Below are positions 24,613 through 32,021 of a stretch of DNA of 34,236 nt, one piece after another. Source of the stretch: JBOGDS01 sp050743075 (GTDB lineage Bacteria; Actinomycetota; Actinomycetes; Jiangellales; Jiangellaceae). The stretch lies in NCBI GenBank assembly GCA_050743075.1, contig JBOGDS010000037.1, positions 1 through 34,236 of the forward strand. The letters are read 5' to 3'. Position 1 is the stretch's first letter; each line of letters opens with the position of its first letter. The translations under genes were made by a program, and so were the position numbers. The notes beneath the pieces were generated by a model. It searched no databases. It was given only the letters and a program-made list of their open reading frames with translations, and was not told the origin of the DNA.

Positions 24613-24636
24613 TTACCAACTGCCGATGATCACCGG
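24580..24636. repeat. TGATCAT-type hairpin overlapping the end of the nnr gene
   Basis: CCGGTGATCATCGGCA (24580-24595) and its exact reverse complement (24621-24636) enclose a 25-nt loop that contains the nnr stop codon (24610-24612). It precedes the alr promoter. It may act as a terminator or be an inserted palindromic element; either way it shares the TGATCAT core with the hairpins at 19266 and 22220. Confidence 0.65.
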
Positions 24637-24648
24637 AAGGGCGGCTGA

Positions 24649-24654
24649 CAGAAT
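24649..24654 (+). promoter_or_regulatory. Possible -10 box of alr
   Basis: CAGAAT followed by 7 nt and the alr ATG; there is no Shine-Dalgarno in between. Its spacing matches the other presumed leaderless starts here. Confidence 0.4.
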
Positions 24655-24661
24655 CGGCCGC

Positions 24662-25819
24662 ATGACCACCACGCCGGTCCCGCACGCGGAGGTGCGGGTC
24701 GACCTCGCCGCCATCCGCGACAACGTGGCCGAGCTGCGCAGCCGTGCGGTAGCCGCCGAGGTCCTGGCCGTCGTCAAGGCGGATGCGTACGGGCACGGCC
24801 TGGTTCCGTCGGCCCGCGCAGCACTGGCGGGCGGCGCAACCTGGCTGGGCACGGCCGTGCTGGCCGAGGCCCTCCAGCTTCGCGCTGCCGGCGTGCCGGG
24901 CCGGCTGCTTGCCTGGCTGTCCGCACCGGGCGAGGCCTGGGGCGACGCGATCGCGGCCGACGTCGACGTCTCCGCGTCGGCCAGCTGGGCCGTCGACGAG
25001 ATCGCCGACGCTGCCCGGGCGGCCGGGAAGACCGCTCGGGTCCATCTCAAGGTCGACACCGGGCTGGGCCGGTCGGGCTCGACCATCGACGATTGGCCGG
25101 CGCTCGTCGACGCAGCACTCAAGGCGGAGGCCGAAGGTGTCATCGGCGTTGTCGGACTCTGGTCCCATTTCGCGATCGCCGACGCCCCGGGCCACCCCAC
25201 CGTCGTCCGCCAGATCGAGGTCTTCCGGGACGCAGTGTCGTACGCCGAGTCCCGTGGGGCTGCGCCCGAGGTGAGGCACCTGGCGAACTCGGCGGCCACC
25301 CTCACCCGACCCGACGCCCACTTCGACCTGGTCCGGCCGGGTCTCGCCGTCTACGGCCTGTCGCCGATCCCGGATCAGGCAGCGCCGGCCGAGGTCGGGC
25401 TCCGCCAGGCCATGTCGGTCCGATCGCGGTTGGCGCTGGTGAAGCGGGTGCGGGCCGGCCAGGGCGTCTCGTACGGGCATTTCTACGTGACCGACCGGGA
25501 GACGACGCTGGGGCTGGTCCCGCTCGGCTACGGCGACGGCGTGCCCCGGCACGGCTCGTCCGGCGATGGCGGACCCGGTGCGCCGGTCCTCGTCGGCGGT
25601 GTCGTGCGACCCGTCGCCGGCCGGGTGTGCATGGACCAGTTCGTGCTCGACCTGCGCGACACGCCGGCCGAGTCCGGCGACGAAGTGGTCCTGTTCGGCG
25701 ACGGTGCGGCCGGCGAGCCGACGGCCCAGGACTGGGCGCAGGCCTGCCGGACGATCTCCTACGAGATCGTCACCCGGTTCGGCCCACGGCTGCCCCGGAC
25801 GTACGTGGGCGGCTCGTGA
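24662..25819 (+). CDS. alr: Alanine racemase
   Basis: PLP-dependent interconversion of L- and D-alanine for peptidoglycan; 385 residues, standard. The PLP lysine is Lys39 in AVVKADAYGHG. The second catalytic residue is Tyr271 in GVSYGHFYV. VDTGLGRSG, LVRPGLAVYGL, PLGYGDGVPR, GRVCMDQFVLDL and the C-terminal YEIVTRFGPRLPRTYVG are typical. The ATG at 24662 is preferred over an in-frame ATG at 24626, which lies inside the preceding hairpin. The stop overlaps the next GTG by 4 bp. Its place after nnr and before tsaE is conserved in actinobacteria. Confidence 0.96.
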   Translation: MTTTPVPHAEVRVDLAAIRDNVAELRSRAVAAEVLAVVKADAYGHGLVPSARAALAGGATWLGTAVLAEALQLRAAGVPGRLLAWLSAPGEAWGDAIAADVDVSASASWAVDEIADAARAAGKTARVHLKVDTGLGRSGSTIDDWPALVDAALKAEAEGVIGVVGLWSHFAIADAPGHPTVVRQIEVFRDAVSYAESRGAAPEVRHLANSAATLTRPDAHFDLVRPGLAVYGLSPIPDQAAPAEVGLRQAMSVRSRLALVKRVRAGQGVSYGHFYVTDRETTLGLVPLGYGDGVPRHGSSGDGGPGAPVLVGGVVRPVAGRVCMDQFVLDLRDTPAESGDEVVLFGDGAAGEPTAQDWAQACRTISYEIVTRFGPRLPRTYVGGS

Positions 25820-26916
25820 GCCGGCTCCTCTCGCTCGGCCGGTCGGCCGGCGCCGTGGGTGCGACCCTCGGGGTGGCTGCTGCCGGCGCGGCGGTCGGCT
25901 TCGCGGCCGAGCGGTACGCGGTCGGCAGGTCGTTGCGTCGCGACGACCCGTACGCGGACGAGCCCTTCGGGTCGTTGCGCGGGTCGCCGGTTCCGGTGAA
26001 GACCGACGACGGCGTCGCGCTGCACGTGGAGGTCGACGAGGCGGACGGGCCTGTGACCGTCGTGTTCACCCATGGCTACGCCCTGAACCTGGACAGTTGG
26101 CATTTCCAGCGTCGTGACCTGCGGGGGAAGGCGCGACTGGTGTTCTGGGACCAGCGCTCCCACGGCCGGTCCGGCCCGGCACCCGAGGGCAGCGTCTCGT
26201 TGGAGCGGATCGGAGCCGACCTCGGGGCCGTTGTCGACGAGGTGGCGCCCGACGGCCCGGTGGTCCTGGTCGGGCACTCGATGGGCGGCATGACGATCCT
26301 CGCTCTCGCGGCGTCACGGTCGGAGCTGTTCGGCGAGCGCGTCGCAGGCGTGGCGTTGATCGCGACGAGTGCACGTGACCTGGGAGGCGTGTCGCTGGGA
26401 CTGCCCGGCCCGCTGGGTCGGGTGGCCCAGCGGGTGGCGCCCGGCATCGTGGCCACCCTGGCCCGCCGCCCGGAGCTGATCGAGCGCGGCCGTCGGGCTG
26501 GAAGCGACCTGGGCTACGTGCTCACCCGGCGCTACTCCTTCGTGAAGGGCGGCTCTCCCGCGCTGGTGGAGTTCACCGCCCTGATGAACGCCGCGACCCC
26601 CATCGACGTGGTGGCCGAGTTCCTGCCGCTGTTCTCGGGTCACGACATGCTCGCCGCCCTGCCCGTGCTGGCGGAGATGCCCGCGCTGGTCGTCGGAGCG
26701 GTGGGCGACCTGTTGACCCCCGTCGAGCACAGCCGCGAGCTGGCCGAGGCGCTGCCGAGCGCGACGTATGTCGAGGTGCCCGACGCCGGGCACATGGTGA
26801 TCCTGGAGCGGCACGAGGTGGTGACGGCACACCTCGGCGAACTGCTCGACCAGGTGGCGCGAGCGGCCCGTGCGCGGCGCACGCAGTCCCGACGGCTGTG
26901 GCGCCGGCGTACGTGA
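25816..26916 (+). CDS. Alpha/beta hydrolase
   Basis: A 366-residue alpha/beta-hydrolase-fold protein. The N-terminal ~30 residues are hydrophobic (SAGAVGATLGVAAAGAAVGFAAERYA) and could be a membrane anchor. The oxyanion region FTHGYALNLDSW, nucleophile Ser155 in GHSMGGM, Asp298 in VGDLLTP and His326 in DAGHMV complete a catalytic triad. The substrate is unknown; this gene regularly sits between alr and tsaE in actinobacteria, so a cell-envelope lipid role is conceivable but unproven. The tail is very basic (RAARARRTQSRRLWRRRT). The GTG start overlaps the alr stop and its own 3' end overlaps tsaE by 19 bp. Confidence 0.88.
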   Translation: MSRLLSLGRSAGAVGATLGVAAAGAAVGFAAERYAVGRSLRRDDPYADEPFGSLRGSPVPVKTDDGVALHVEVDEADGPVTVVFTHGYALNLDSWHFQRRDLRGKARLVFWDQRSHGRSGPAPEGSVSLERIGADLGAVVDEVAPDGPVVLVGHSMGGMTILALAASRSELFGERVAGVALIATSARDLGGVSLGLPGPLGRVAQRVAPGIVATLARRPELIERGRRAGSDLGYVLTRRYSFVKGGSPALVEFTALMNAATPIDVVAEFLPLFSGHDMLAALPVLAEMPALVVGAVGDLLTPVEHSRELAEALPSATYVEVPDAGHMVILERHEVVTAHLGELLDQVARAARARRTQSRRLWRRRT

Positions 26917-27404
26917 GCGGGCCGATCGCCGTCGCCGATGCCGACGCGATGCGTGCCCTGGGCCGGCGTCTTGCAGGCGCCCTCCGCGCCGGCGACCTGG
27001 TGCTGTTGGGCGGCGAGCTCGGCGCCGGAAAGACGACATTGACGCAGGGCATCGGCGCCGGCCTGGGGGTGCGCGGGCCGGTGACGTCGCCGACGTTCGT
27101 GATCGCGCGCGTGCACCCGCCGCTCACAGGCGGACCGCCGCTCGTGCACGTCGACGCCTTCCGACTCGGCGGCTGGGACGAGCTCGAGGACCTCGACCTC
27201 GAGGAGACGCTGGACGACGCCGTCACCGTCGTCGAGTGGGGGGAAGGGCTCGCCGAGGGGCTGGCGCCGGACCGGCTCGAGGTCCGCATCCAGCGTGATT
27301 CCGGTGGCGAAGGGGACGACCCGGTTGGCGATGTCCGCCGGGTGACGGTGGTCGGCGTGGGTAGCCGCTGGGCCGGCTCCGACGTGAACGCCGTTGCCGG
27401 CTGA
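26898..27404 (+). CDS. tsaE: tRNA t6A biosynthesis ATPase TsaE
   Basis: ATPase that works with TsaB and TsaD in forming N6-threonylcarbamoyladenosine in tRNA; 168 residues. Walker A is GELGAGKTTLTQG (~39-51), followed by VTSPTFVIA, the HVDAFRLGGWDELEDLDLEE segment and VVEWGEG. Start GTG at 26898, overlapping the hydrolase gene; an in-frame GTG at 26916 would drop six residues. The next partner, tsaB, starts 135 bp downstream after an imperfect 19-bp hairpin, so the module is not one tight operon here. Confidence 0.93.
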   Translation: MAPAYVSGPIAVADADAMRALGRRLAGALRAGDLVLLGGELGAGKTTLTQGIGAGLGVRGPVTSPTFVIARVHPPLTGGPPLVHVDAFRLGGWDELEDLDLEETLDDAVTVVEWGEGLAEGLAPDRLEVRIQRDSGGEGDDPVGDVRRVTVVGVGSRWAGSDVNAVAG

Positions 27405-27411
27405 TGGGCTC

Positions 27412-27475
27412 GACGCGGTCCACCTCCGCGGATACGGCTCAGCTTTGTGTCCTGTTCGCGGAGTTGGACCGCGTC
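27412..27475. repeat. 19-bp inverted repeat between tsaE and tsaB
   Basis: GACGCGGTCCACCTCCGCG (27412-27430) pairs with CGCGGAGTTGGACCGCGTC (27457-27475) with one mismatch, around a 26-nt loop. It begins 8 nt after the tsaE stop. It is a candidate terminator that would separate tsaE from tsaB, the latter having its own -10 box. Confidence 0.6.
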
Positions 27476-27527
27476 AGGACCGTCCCGTTGGGGTCGTGTG
27501 CAATGCAGAGCGGGCCTGCCTCGGCTC

Positions 27528-27533
27528 TACCCT
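27528..27533 (+). promoter_or_regulatory. -10 box of tsaB, leaderless arrangement
   Basis: TACCCT, identical to the glmS box, 6 nt before the GTG at 27540. It directly abuts an in-frame GTG at 27534, so it supports 27540 as the real start. Confidence 0.5.
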
Positions 27534-27539
27534 GTGTGC

Positions 27540-28175
27540 GTGCTGCTGCTCGCGCTGGACACGTCGACGCCGGCCGTGACGGTTGCGCTGCACGACGGGT
27601 CGCGTGCCGTGGCCGAGTCGACCACGATCGACTCGCGTCGCCACACCGAGCTCGTGGCGCCGGCCGTGACGGAGGTCCTGGCCGCGGCGGGTGCCGGTCG
27701 CAGCGAGCTGACCGCGATCGCCGTCGGCGTCGGGCCGGGGCCGTTCACGGGCCTGCGCATCGGCGTGGTGACGGCGCGCATGCTCGGTGCTGTGCTCGGC
27801 ATTCCGGTCCAGGGTGTGTGCAGCCTCGACGTGGTGGCTCGCAGCGTCGCCGAGTCCGGGCCGTTCGTCGTCGTCACCGATGCCCGTCGTCGCGAGGTCT
27901 ACTGGGCGGCCTACGACTCCGACGGTCGGCGCACCGAGGGTCCGTCGGTCGCCACCCCGGCCGACGTCGCCACGGACCTGCCGGCGGCCGGATCCGGGTC
28001 GAGGCTCTACCCGGATGCGTTCCCGGCACCCGTCGGGCCCGAGTACCCGAGCGCCGCCGACCTGGCGGCAGCCGTGGTGGGCGGCGAGGTCGGCCTGCTG
28101 CCGCCGGACCCGCTGTACCTGCGCCGCCCCGACGCCCGGCCGCCGGGCGCGCGCAAGTCGGTCCTCTCCCGGTGA
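27540..28175 (+). CDS. tsaB: tRNA t6A biosynthesis protein TsaB
   Basis: Non-catalytic ASKHA-fold partner of TsaD in t6A synthesis; 211 residues. It opens with LLLALDTSTPAVTVALHDG and has the signature AVGVGPGPFTGLRIGVVTAR, VQGVCSLDVVA and VVTDARRREVYWA. Start GTG at 27540 is set by the -10 box; a GTG at 27534 is the alternative. Its TGA overlaps the GTG of rimI by 4 bp, the classic tsaB-rimI-tsaD order. Confidence 0.93.
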   Translation: MLLLALDTSTPAVTVALHDGSRAVAESTTIDSRRHTELVAPAVTEVLAAAGAGRSELTAIAVGVGPGPFTGLRIGVVTARMLGAVLGIPVQGVCSLDVVARSVAESGPFVVVTDARRREVYWAAYDSDGRRTEGPSVATPADVATDLPAAGSGSRLYPDAFPAPVGPEYPSAADLAAAVVGGEVGLLPPDPLYLRRPDARPPGARKSVLSR

Positions 28176-28639
28176 CGGTGCGGCTACGGCCGATGCGGCG
28201 CCGCGACGTCGAGGACGTCCTGCCCCTTGCGCAGGCCCTCTTCGCGGGCGATCCGCCGTGGACCGAGGAACAGTTCCGCTCCGAACTGGCCGGCGTTCCC
28301 GCGTCCCGGTGGTACGTCATCGCCGAGGACTCGGGCGACCTCGCCGGATACGCCGGCCTGCGCCTGTCCGGCGATACCGCCGACGTCCAGACACTGGCCG
28401 TCGCTCCCGCATGGCAGCGGCGTGGGATCGGCACCGTCCTGCTGGCTGCACTCCTCGACGAGGCCCGCCGGCGCGGAGCGCACGAGGCCATGCTCGAGGT
28501 GCGTGCCGACAACGAGGCCGCCCTGGCCCTGTACGAGAGGCAGGGATTCGAGCAGCTCGCCGTGCGCCGCGGCTACTACGACGCCGGCCGCGTCGACGCC
28601 CTCGTGTTGCGCCGCCGGCTATCAGCCGGCCGGGGATAA
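28172..28639 (+). CDS. rimI: Ribosomal-protein-alanine N-acetyltransferase RimI
   Basis: GNAT enzyme that by family acetylates the N-terminus of ribosomal protein S18 and other proteins; 155 residues. It has VRLRPMRRRDVEDVLPLAQALF, the acetyl-CoA-binding AVAPAWQRRGIGTVLLAALL, and the RimI-typical VRADNEAALALYERQGF ... RRGYYDAGRVDALVL. Coupled to tsaB by GTGA. The end of the gene overlaps the -10 box of tsaD. Confidence 0.92.
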   Translation: MTVRLRPMRRRDVEDVLPLAQALFAGDPPWTEEQFRSELAGVPASRWYVIAEDSGDLAGYAGLRLSGDTADVQTLAVAPAWQRRGIGTVLLAALLDEARRRGAHEAMLEVRADNEAALALYERQGFEQLAVRRGYYDAGRVDALVLRRRLSAGRG

Positions 28640-28640
28640 T
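28635..28640 (+). promoter_or_regulatory. -10 box of tsaD, leaderless arrangement
   Basis: GATAAT, the best single -10 match here, 6 nt before the tsaD GTG and overlapping the rimI stop. It suggests tsaD can be transcribed on its own besides read-through from tsaB-rimI. Confidence 0.5.
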
Positions 28641-28646
28641 CGCGGC

Positions 28647-29702
28647 GTGGCCGCAGATGCACCGCTGGTGCTCGGGATCGAGACGTCGTGCGACGAGACC
28701 GGGGTCGGCCTCGTCCGCGGCCACGACCTGCTCGCCGACGCGGTCGCAAGCTCCGTCGACGAGCATGCACGCTTCGGCGGCGTGGTCCCCGAGGTCGCGA
28801 GCCGCGCCCACCTCGAGGCGATGGTCCCGACGGTGGAGCGTGCCTGCCGCGAGGCGGGGGTGACCCTCGCCGACGTCGACGCCGTCGCCGTCACCAGCGG
28901 ACCGGGCCTTGCGGGCGCGCTGATGGTCGGTGTCTCGGCGGCGAAGGCCCTCGCCGTCGGGCTGGACCGGCCGCTCTACGGCGTCAACCACCTGGCGGCG
29001 CACGTCGCCGTCGACCAGCTGGAGCACGGCGCGCTCCCCGAGCCGACGGTCGCCCTGCTGGTGTCCGGAGGCCACTCGTCGTTGCTGATGGTGGAGGACG
29101 TCACCGCCACCGTGACACCGCTCGGTGCCACGATCGACGACGCCGCGGGAGAGGCGTTCGACAAGGTAGCCCGCCTGCTGGGCCTGCCGTTCCCGGGCGG
29201 TCCCTACATTGACCGGGCCGCCCGAGACGGGGCTGCTGCGTATGTCGAGTTCCCGCGCGGCCTGACCAGCCCTCGCGATCTGCAGCGGCACCGGTACGAC
29301 TTCTCCTTCTCCGGCCTGAAGACAGCCGTCGCCCGCTGGGTCGAGGCGCGCGAACAGGCTGGTGAGCCGGTGCCTGTCGCCGACGTGGCCGCGTCGTTCC
29401 AGGAGGCCGTCGCCGACGTCGTGACCCGCAAGGCCGTGCTCGCCTGCCGCGAGCGCGGGGTCGACACGTTGCTGGTGGGCGGAGGCGTCGCGGCCAACTC
29501 GCGGCTGCGAGCCATGGCGGCCGAGCGGTGCGAAGCGGCGGGCATCGAGCTGCGGGTACCCCGGCCGGACCTCTGCACCGACAACGGCGCGATGGTCGCT
29601 GCGCTGGGCGCCGAGATCGTCGCGCGCGGGCGCGCACCGAGCCCGCTCGACATCCCGGCCGACTCGTCGATGCCGGTCACCGAGGTGCTGGCGGGCACGT
29701 GA
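28647..29702 (+). CDS. tsaD: tRNA N6-adenosine threonylcarbamoyltransferase
   Basis: Catalytic subunit that transfers the threonylcarbamoyl group to A37 of ANN-decoding tRNAs; 351 residues. It begins VLGIETSCDETGVGLV. The metal-binding His115 and His119 lie in VNHLAAH, with LLVSGGHSSL, IDDAAGEAFDKVARLLGL, FSFSGLKTAV and the C-terminal VGGGVAANSRLR ... CTDNGAMVA. Start GTG at 28647 is supported by the -10 box 6 nt upstream. Its stop overlaps the next GTG by 4 bp, coupling it to the nucleoside-hydrolase-like gene. Confidence 0.96.
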   Translation: MAADAPLVLGIETSCDETGVGLVRGHDLLADAVASSVDEHARFGGVVPEVASRAHLEAMVPTVERACREAGVTLADVDAVAVTSGPGLAGALMVGVSAAKALAVGLDRPLYGVNHLAAHVAVDQLEHGALPEPTVALLVSGGHSSLLMVEDVTATVTPLGATIDDAAGEAFDKVARLLGLPFPGGPYIDRAARDGAAAYVEFPRGLTSPRDLQRHRYDFSFSGLKTAVARWVEAREQAGEPVPVADVAASFQEAVADVVTRKAVLACRERGVDTLLVGGGVAANSRLRAMAAERCEAAGIELRVPRPDLCTDNGAMVAALGAEIVARGRAPSPLDIPADSSMPVTEVLAGT

Positions 29703-30394
29703 CGGTGTCGATCCCCGTGGTGCTGGTCGTCGACACCGGTGACGACGATGCTCTCGCGCTCGTGGTCGCGGCACTCCATCCGGCGCTGGACCTGCACGGC
29801 GTCGTCTGTACCGGCGGCAACGTGCAGCTGCACACGGCGCTGGCGAACATGGTCCACGTTCTCGGCGTTCTCGAGGCGGATGTTCCCGTCGCCGCCGGAG
29901 CGGATCGGGCCCTGGACGGCACGCCGTTCGCCGCTCGGGCCGCTCATGGTCGCGACGGGCTCGCCGGGCTGGCGCCGGCGGAGGTAGAGCTGCCGGCGTC
30001 GTGGCCGCCCCCGAGCGCCCTGGTGCGACCCGATGTCGTCGTCGTGTCACTCGGCCCGCTGACCTCGCTGGTCGGTCTGGCGTTCGACCGGGTTGTGGCG
30101 ACGTACGCGCGTCCCGGCGAGACGAACCACGACCTGGACCCGGTAGCCGGTCGGGCGATCGACGAGGTCGAGCACGTCAGGTTCAGGTCCGGCGCCATGG
30201 CTCCGGAAGCCGCCGAGCTGGTCAGACGCGACGGTGGCCCGTTGCGCGAGCTGGTGGCAGGCCTGCTCACGCACCAGGCCCGGCGTGGGGTGGGGCTCGG
30301 CGACGCGGCCGCCGTCCTCTGGCTGGCCGAGCCTGGCCTGGACCCGGCGCTCCGGACTCGGCGGTTGGTCTCGCTCGTACGCGCGAAAGACTGA
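29699..30394 (+). CDS. Short nucleoside-hydrolase-like protein
   Basis: A 231-residue protein that resembles the inosine/uridine-preferring nucleoside hydrolase fold. It has a strand ending in an acidic cluster VVDTGDDDALALVVAAL (10-26), a GGNVQLHTALANM segment, HGRDGLAGL, and VVVSLGPLTSL. Normal members are ~300-330 residues and carry DTDPGxDDAxAL. Here two residues are missing from that calcium-binding motif and ~80 residues overall, so activity on nucleosides is uncertain. The GTG start overlaps the tsaD stop, so it is co-translated with tsaD. The GH3 lipoprotein gene follows after 4 bp. Confidence 0.7.
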   Translation: MTVSIPVVLVVDTGDDDALALVVAALHPALDLHGVVCTGGNVQLHTALANMVHVLGVLEADVPVAAGADRALDGTPFAARAAHGRDGLAGLAPAEVELPASWPPPSALVRPDVVVVSLGPLTSLVGLAFDRVVATYARPGETNHDLDPVAGRAIDEVEHVRFRSGAMAPEAAELVRRDGGPLRELVAGLLTHQARRGVGLGDAAAVLWLAEPGLDPALRTRRLVSLVRAKD

Positions 30395-30398
30395 GTTC

Positions 30399-31994
30399 GT
30401 GAGGCGCCGGGCGGCCGTTGTCGCGACAGTCCTGGTGGCTGCCGCGTGCGCGGCAGATCCGGCACCGCAGGTCCGGCCCACGCCGTCGCCGTCGCTGTCG
30501 CCGAGTGTCACGAGGACGCCGGCACCGCAGCCCCCGCTGCGGTGGGGTCCGACGCGGGAGCAGTACTCGCGAGCCGCCGAGATCGTCTCGGGCATGTCGG
30601 TCGAGCAGCAGGCGGGCCAGGTCATCGTCACGCAGTACGGCAGTGTCGAGGCGGCCGCCTCGTTGATCCAGGAACTGCACCTCGGCGGCGTGATCGTCAT
30701 GGACGCCAACGTGACATCGCAGCTCGGCGACGACATCGCCGCACTGCAGGCGGCCGCGGCCAGGGCGTATCCGCTCGTCGTCGGCGTGGACCAGGAAGGC
30801 GGGACCGTTGCGCGTATCGGCCGGCCCGCGACCGAGTTCCCCGCCTTGATGACCCTGGGCGCCGCCCGCGACCCGTGGCTCGCCCACCGGGTGGCCCGCG
30901 CGAGTGGCCAGGAGTTGCGCGCACTCGGCTTCACGATGGTGTTCGCGCCCGACGCCGACGTCACCAGCGGCCCGGACGACCCGACGATCGGGAGCCGCTC
31001 GGCCTCCTCGGACGCCCGGGTGGCGGCAGACATTGTCGGGGGCGCCGTCCGCGGGTATGCCCAGGCCGGCATCGTCGGCGTCGCCAAGCACTTTCCCGGG
31101 CACGGAACGGTGCCTGCCGACAGCCACGTCGAGCTTCCGGTCCAGGACGCGACGCTCGACGAGCTCCGTGCCCACGACCTGGTGCCCTTCCAAGCCGCGC
31201 TCCGATCACACGTGCCGGCGGTCATGCTCGGCCACATCGACGTGCGGGACGTCGACCCGGGCGTGCCGTCGTCGACCTCGGCCGCGGTGGTCGGGCTGCT
31301 GCGGAAGGAGCTCGGCTTCGACGGCCTGGTCGTGACCGACGCCCAGAACATGGCGGCTGTCGTCCTGTCCTTCGGCGCGGGTGAGGCTGCCGTCCGGTCG
31401 CTCGCGGCGGGTGTGGACCTGGTCCTCATGCCGGCCGACGTCCGGGCGGCGCATGCGGCGATCGTGTCTGCTGTCGCGGCCGGGACGTTGCCGGCCGCCC
31501 GCCTGTCCGAAGCTGCGACCCGCGTCGTCGCGCTGATGCTCTGGGTGCAGGGTGAAGGCGCCAGGCCGCCACCGTCCGCCGTCGGGTCGAACGCCGCGCT
31601 CTCCTACGAGGAGTCCCTGACCGGCCTGACCGTGGTCTCGGGCGCCTGCGGCGGGCGGCTGGTCGGGGATGCGGTCCGCGTCGTCGGGGGCGTGCAGACC
31701 GACCGGTCCCGATTCACGGCGGCCGCGGAGGCGGCCGGTCTGCCGGTCGGGTCGGGCGACGTCGTGCATCTTCTCGGCGATGACGCACCGGGGTCGGGCG
31801 ATGTCGTCGTCGCGTTGGATACCCCGTACGGGCTGGCCCGCAGCGACGCGGCCTCGGCCCGGATCGCCCTGTACGGGCGCACGCCCGAGGCGTTCCGAGC
31901 CCTCGTGGACGTGCTCCTCGGCAACGCCGTCGGGGGTGGGACGCTGCCCGTCGACGTTCCCGGCGTGGATCGAACCGGCTGCCCTCGGCGCTGA
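30399..31994 (+). CDS. GH3 beta-N-acetylhexosaminidase lipoprotein (NagZ-like)
   Basis: A 531-residue glycoside hydrolase family 3 protein. The N-terminus (Arg-rich, hydrophobic, VAAAC at Cys17) is a lipoprotein signal, followed by a Pro/Ser/Thr-rich linker to ~50, so the enzyme should sit on the outer face of the membrane. NagZ hallmarks are VGVDQEGGTVARI, the KHFPGHG loop with the Asp241-His243 dyad (ADSH), and nucleophile Asp314 in VVTDAQNM. The family releases N-acetylglucosamine from cell-wall fragments or glycolipids. A C-terminal ~130-residue domain is present beyond the barrel. The GTG start lies 5 bp after the previous stop; the gene is probably co-transcribed from tsaD onward. Confidence 0.9.
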   Translation: MRRRAAVVATVLVAAACAADPAPQVRPTPSPSLSPSVTRTPAPQPPLRWGPTREQYSRAAEIVSGMSVEQQAGQVIVTQYGSVEAAASLIQELHLGGVIVMDANVTSQLGDDIAALQAAAARAYPLVVGVDQEGGTVARIGRPATEFPALMTLGAARDPWLAHRVARASGQELRALGFTMVFAPDADVTSGPDDPTIGSRSASSDARVAADIVGGAVRGYAQAGIVGVAKHFPGHGTVPADSHVELPVQDATLDELRAHDLVPFQAALRSHVPAVMLGHIDVRDVDPGVPSSTSAAVVGLLRKELGFDGLVVTDAQNMAAVVLSFGAGEAAVRSLAAGVDLVLMPADVRAAHAAIVSAVAAGTLPAARLSEAATRVVALMLWVQGEGARPPPSAVGSNAALSYEESLTGLTVVSGACGGRLVGDAVRVVGGVQTDRSRFTAAAEAAGLPVGSGDVVHLLGDDAPGSGDVVVALDTPYGLARSDAASARIALYGRTPEAFRALVDVLLGNAVGGGTLPVDVPGVDRTGCPRR

Positions 31995-32008
31995 GGGCGG
32001 GGCCAACG

Positions 32009-32014
32009 TAGTCT
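32009..32014 (+). promoter_or_regulatory. -10 box of the esterase/ATP-grasp operon
   Basis: TAGTCT (TANNNT), 7 nt before GTG at 32022 and 15 nt after the stop of the GH3 gene. The spacing matches the glmS box and points to 32022 as the start of the following broken gene. Confidence 0.45.
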
Positions 32015-32021
32015 CTGGCCG

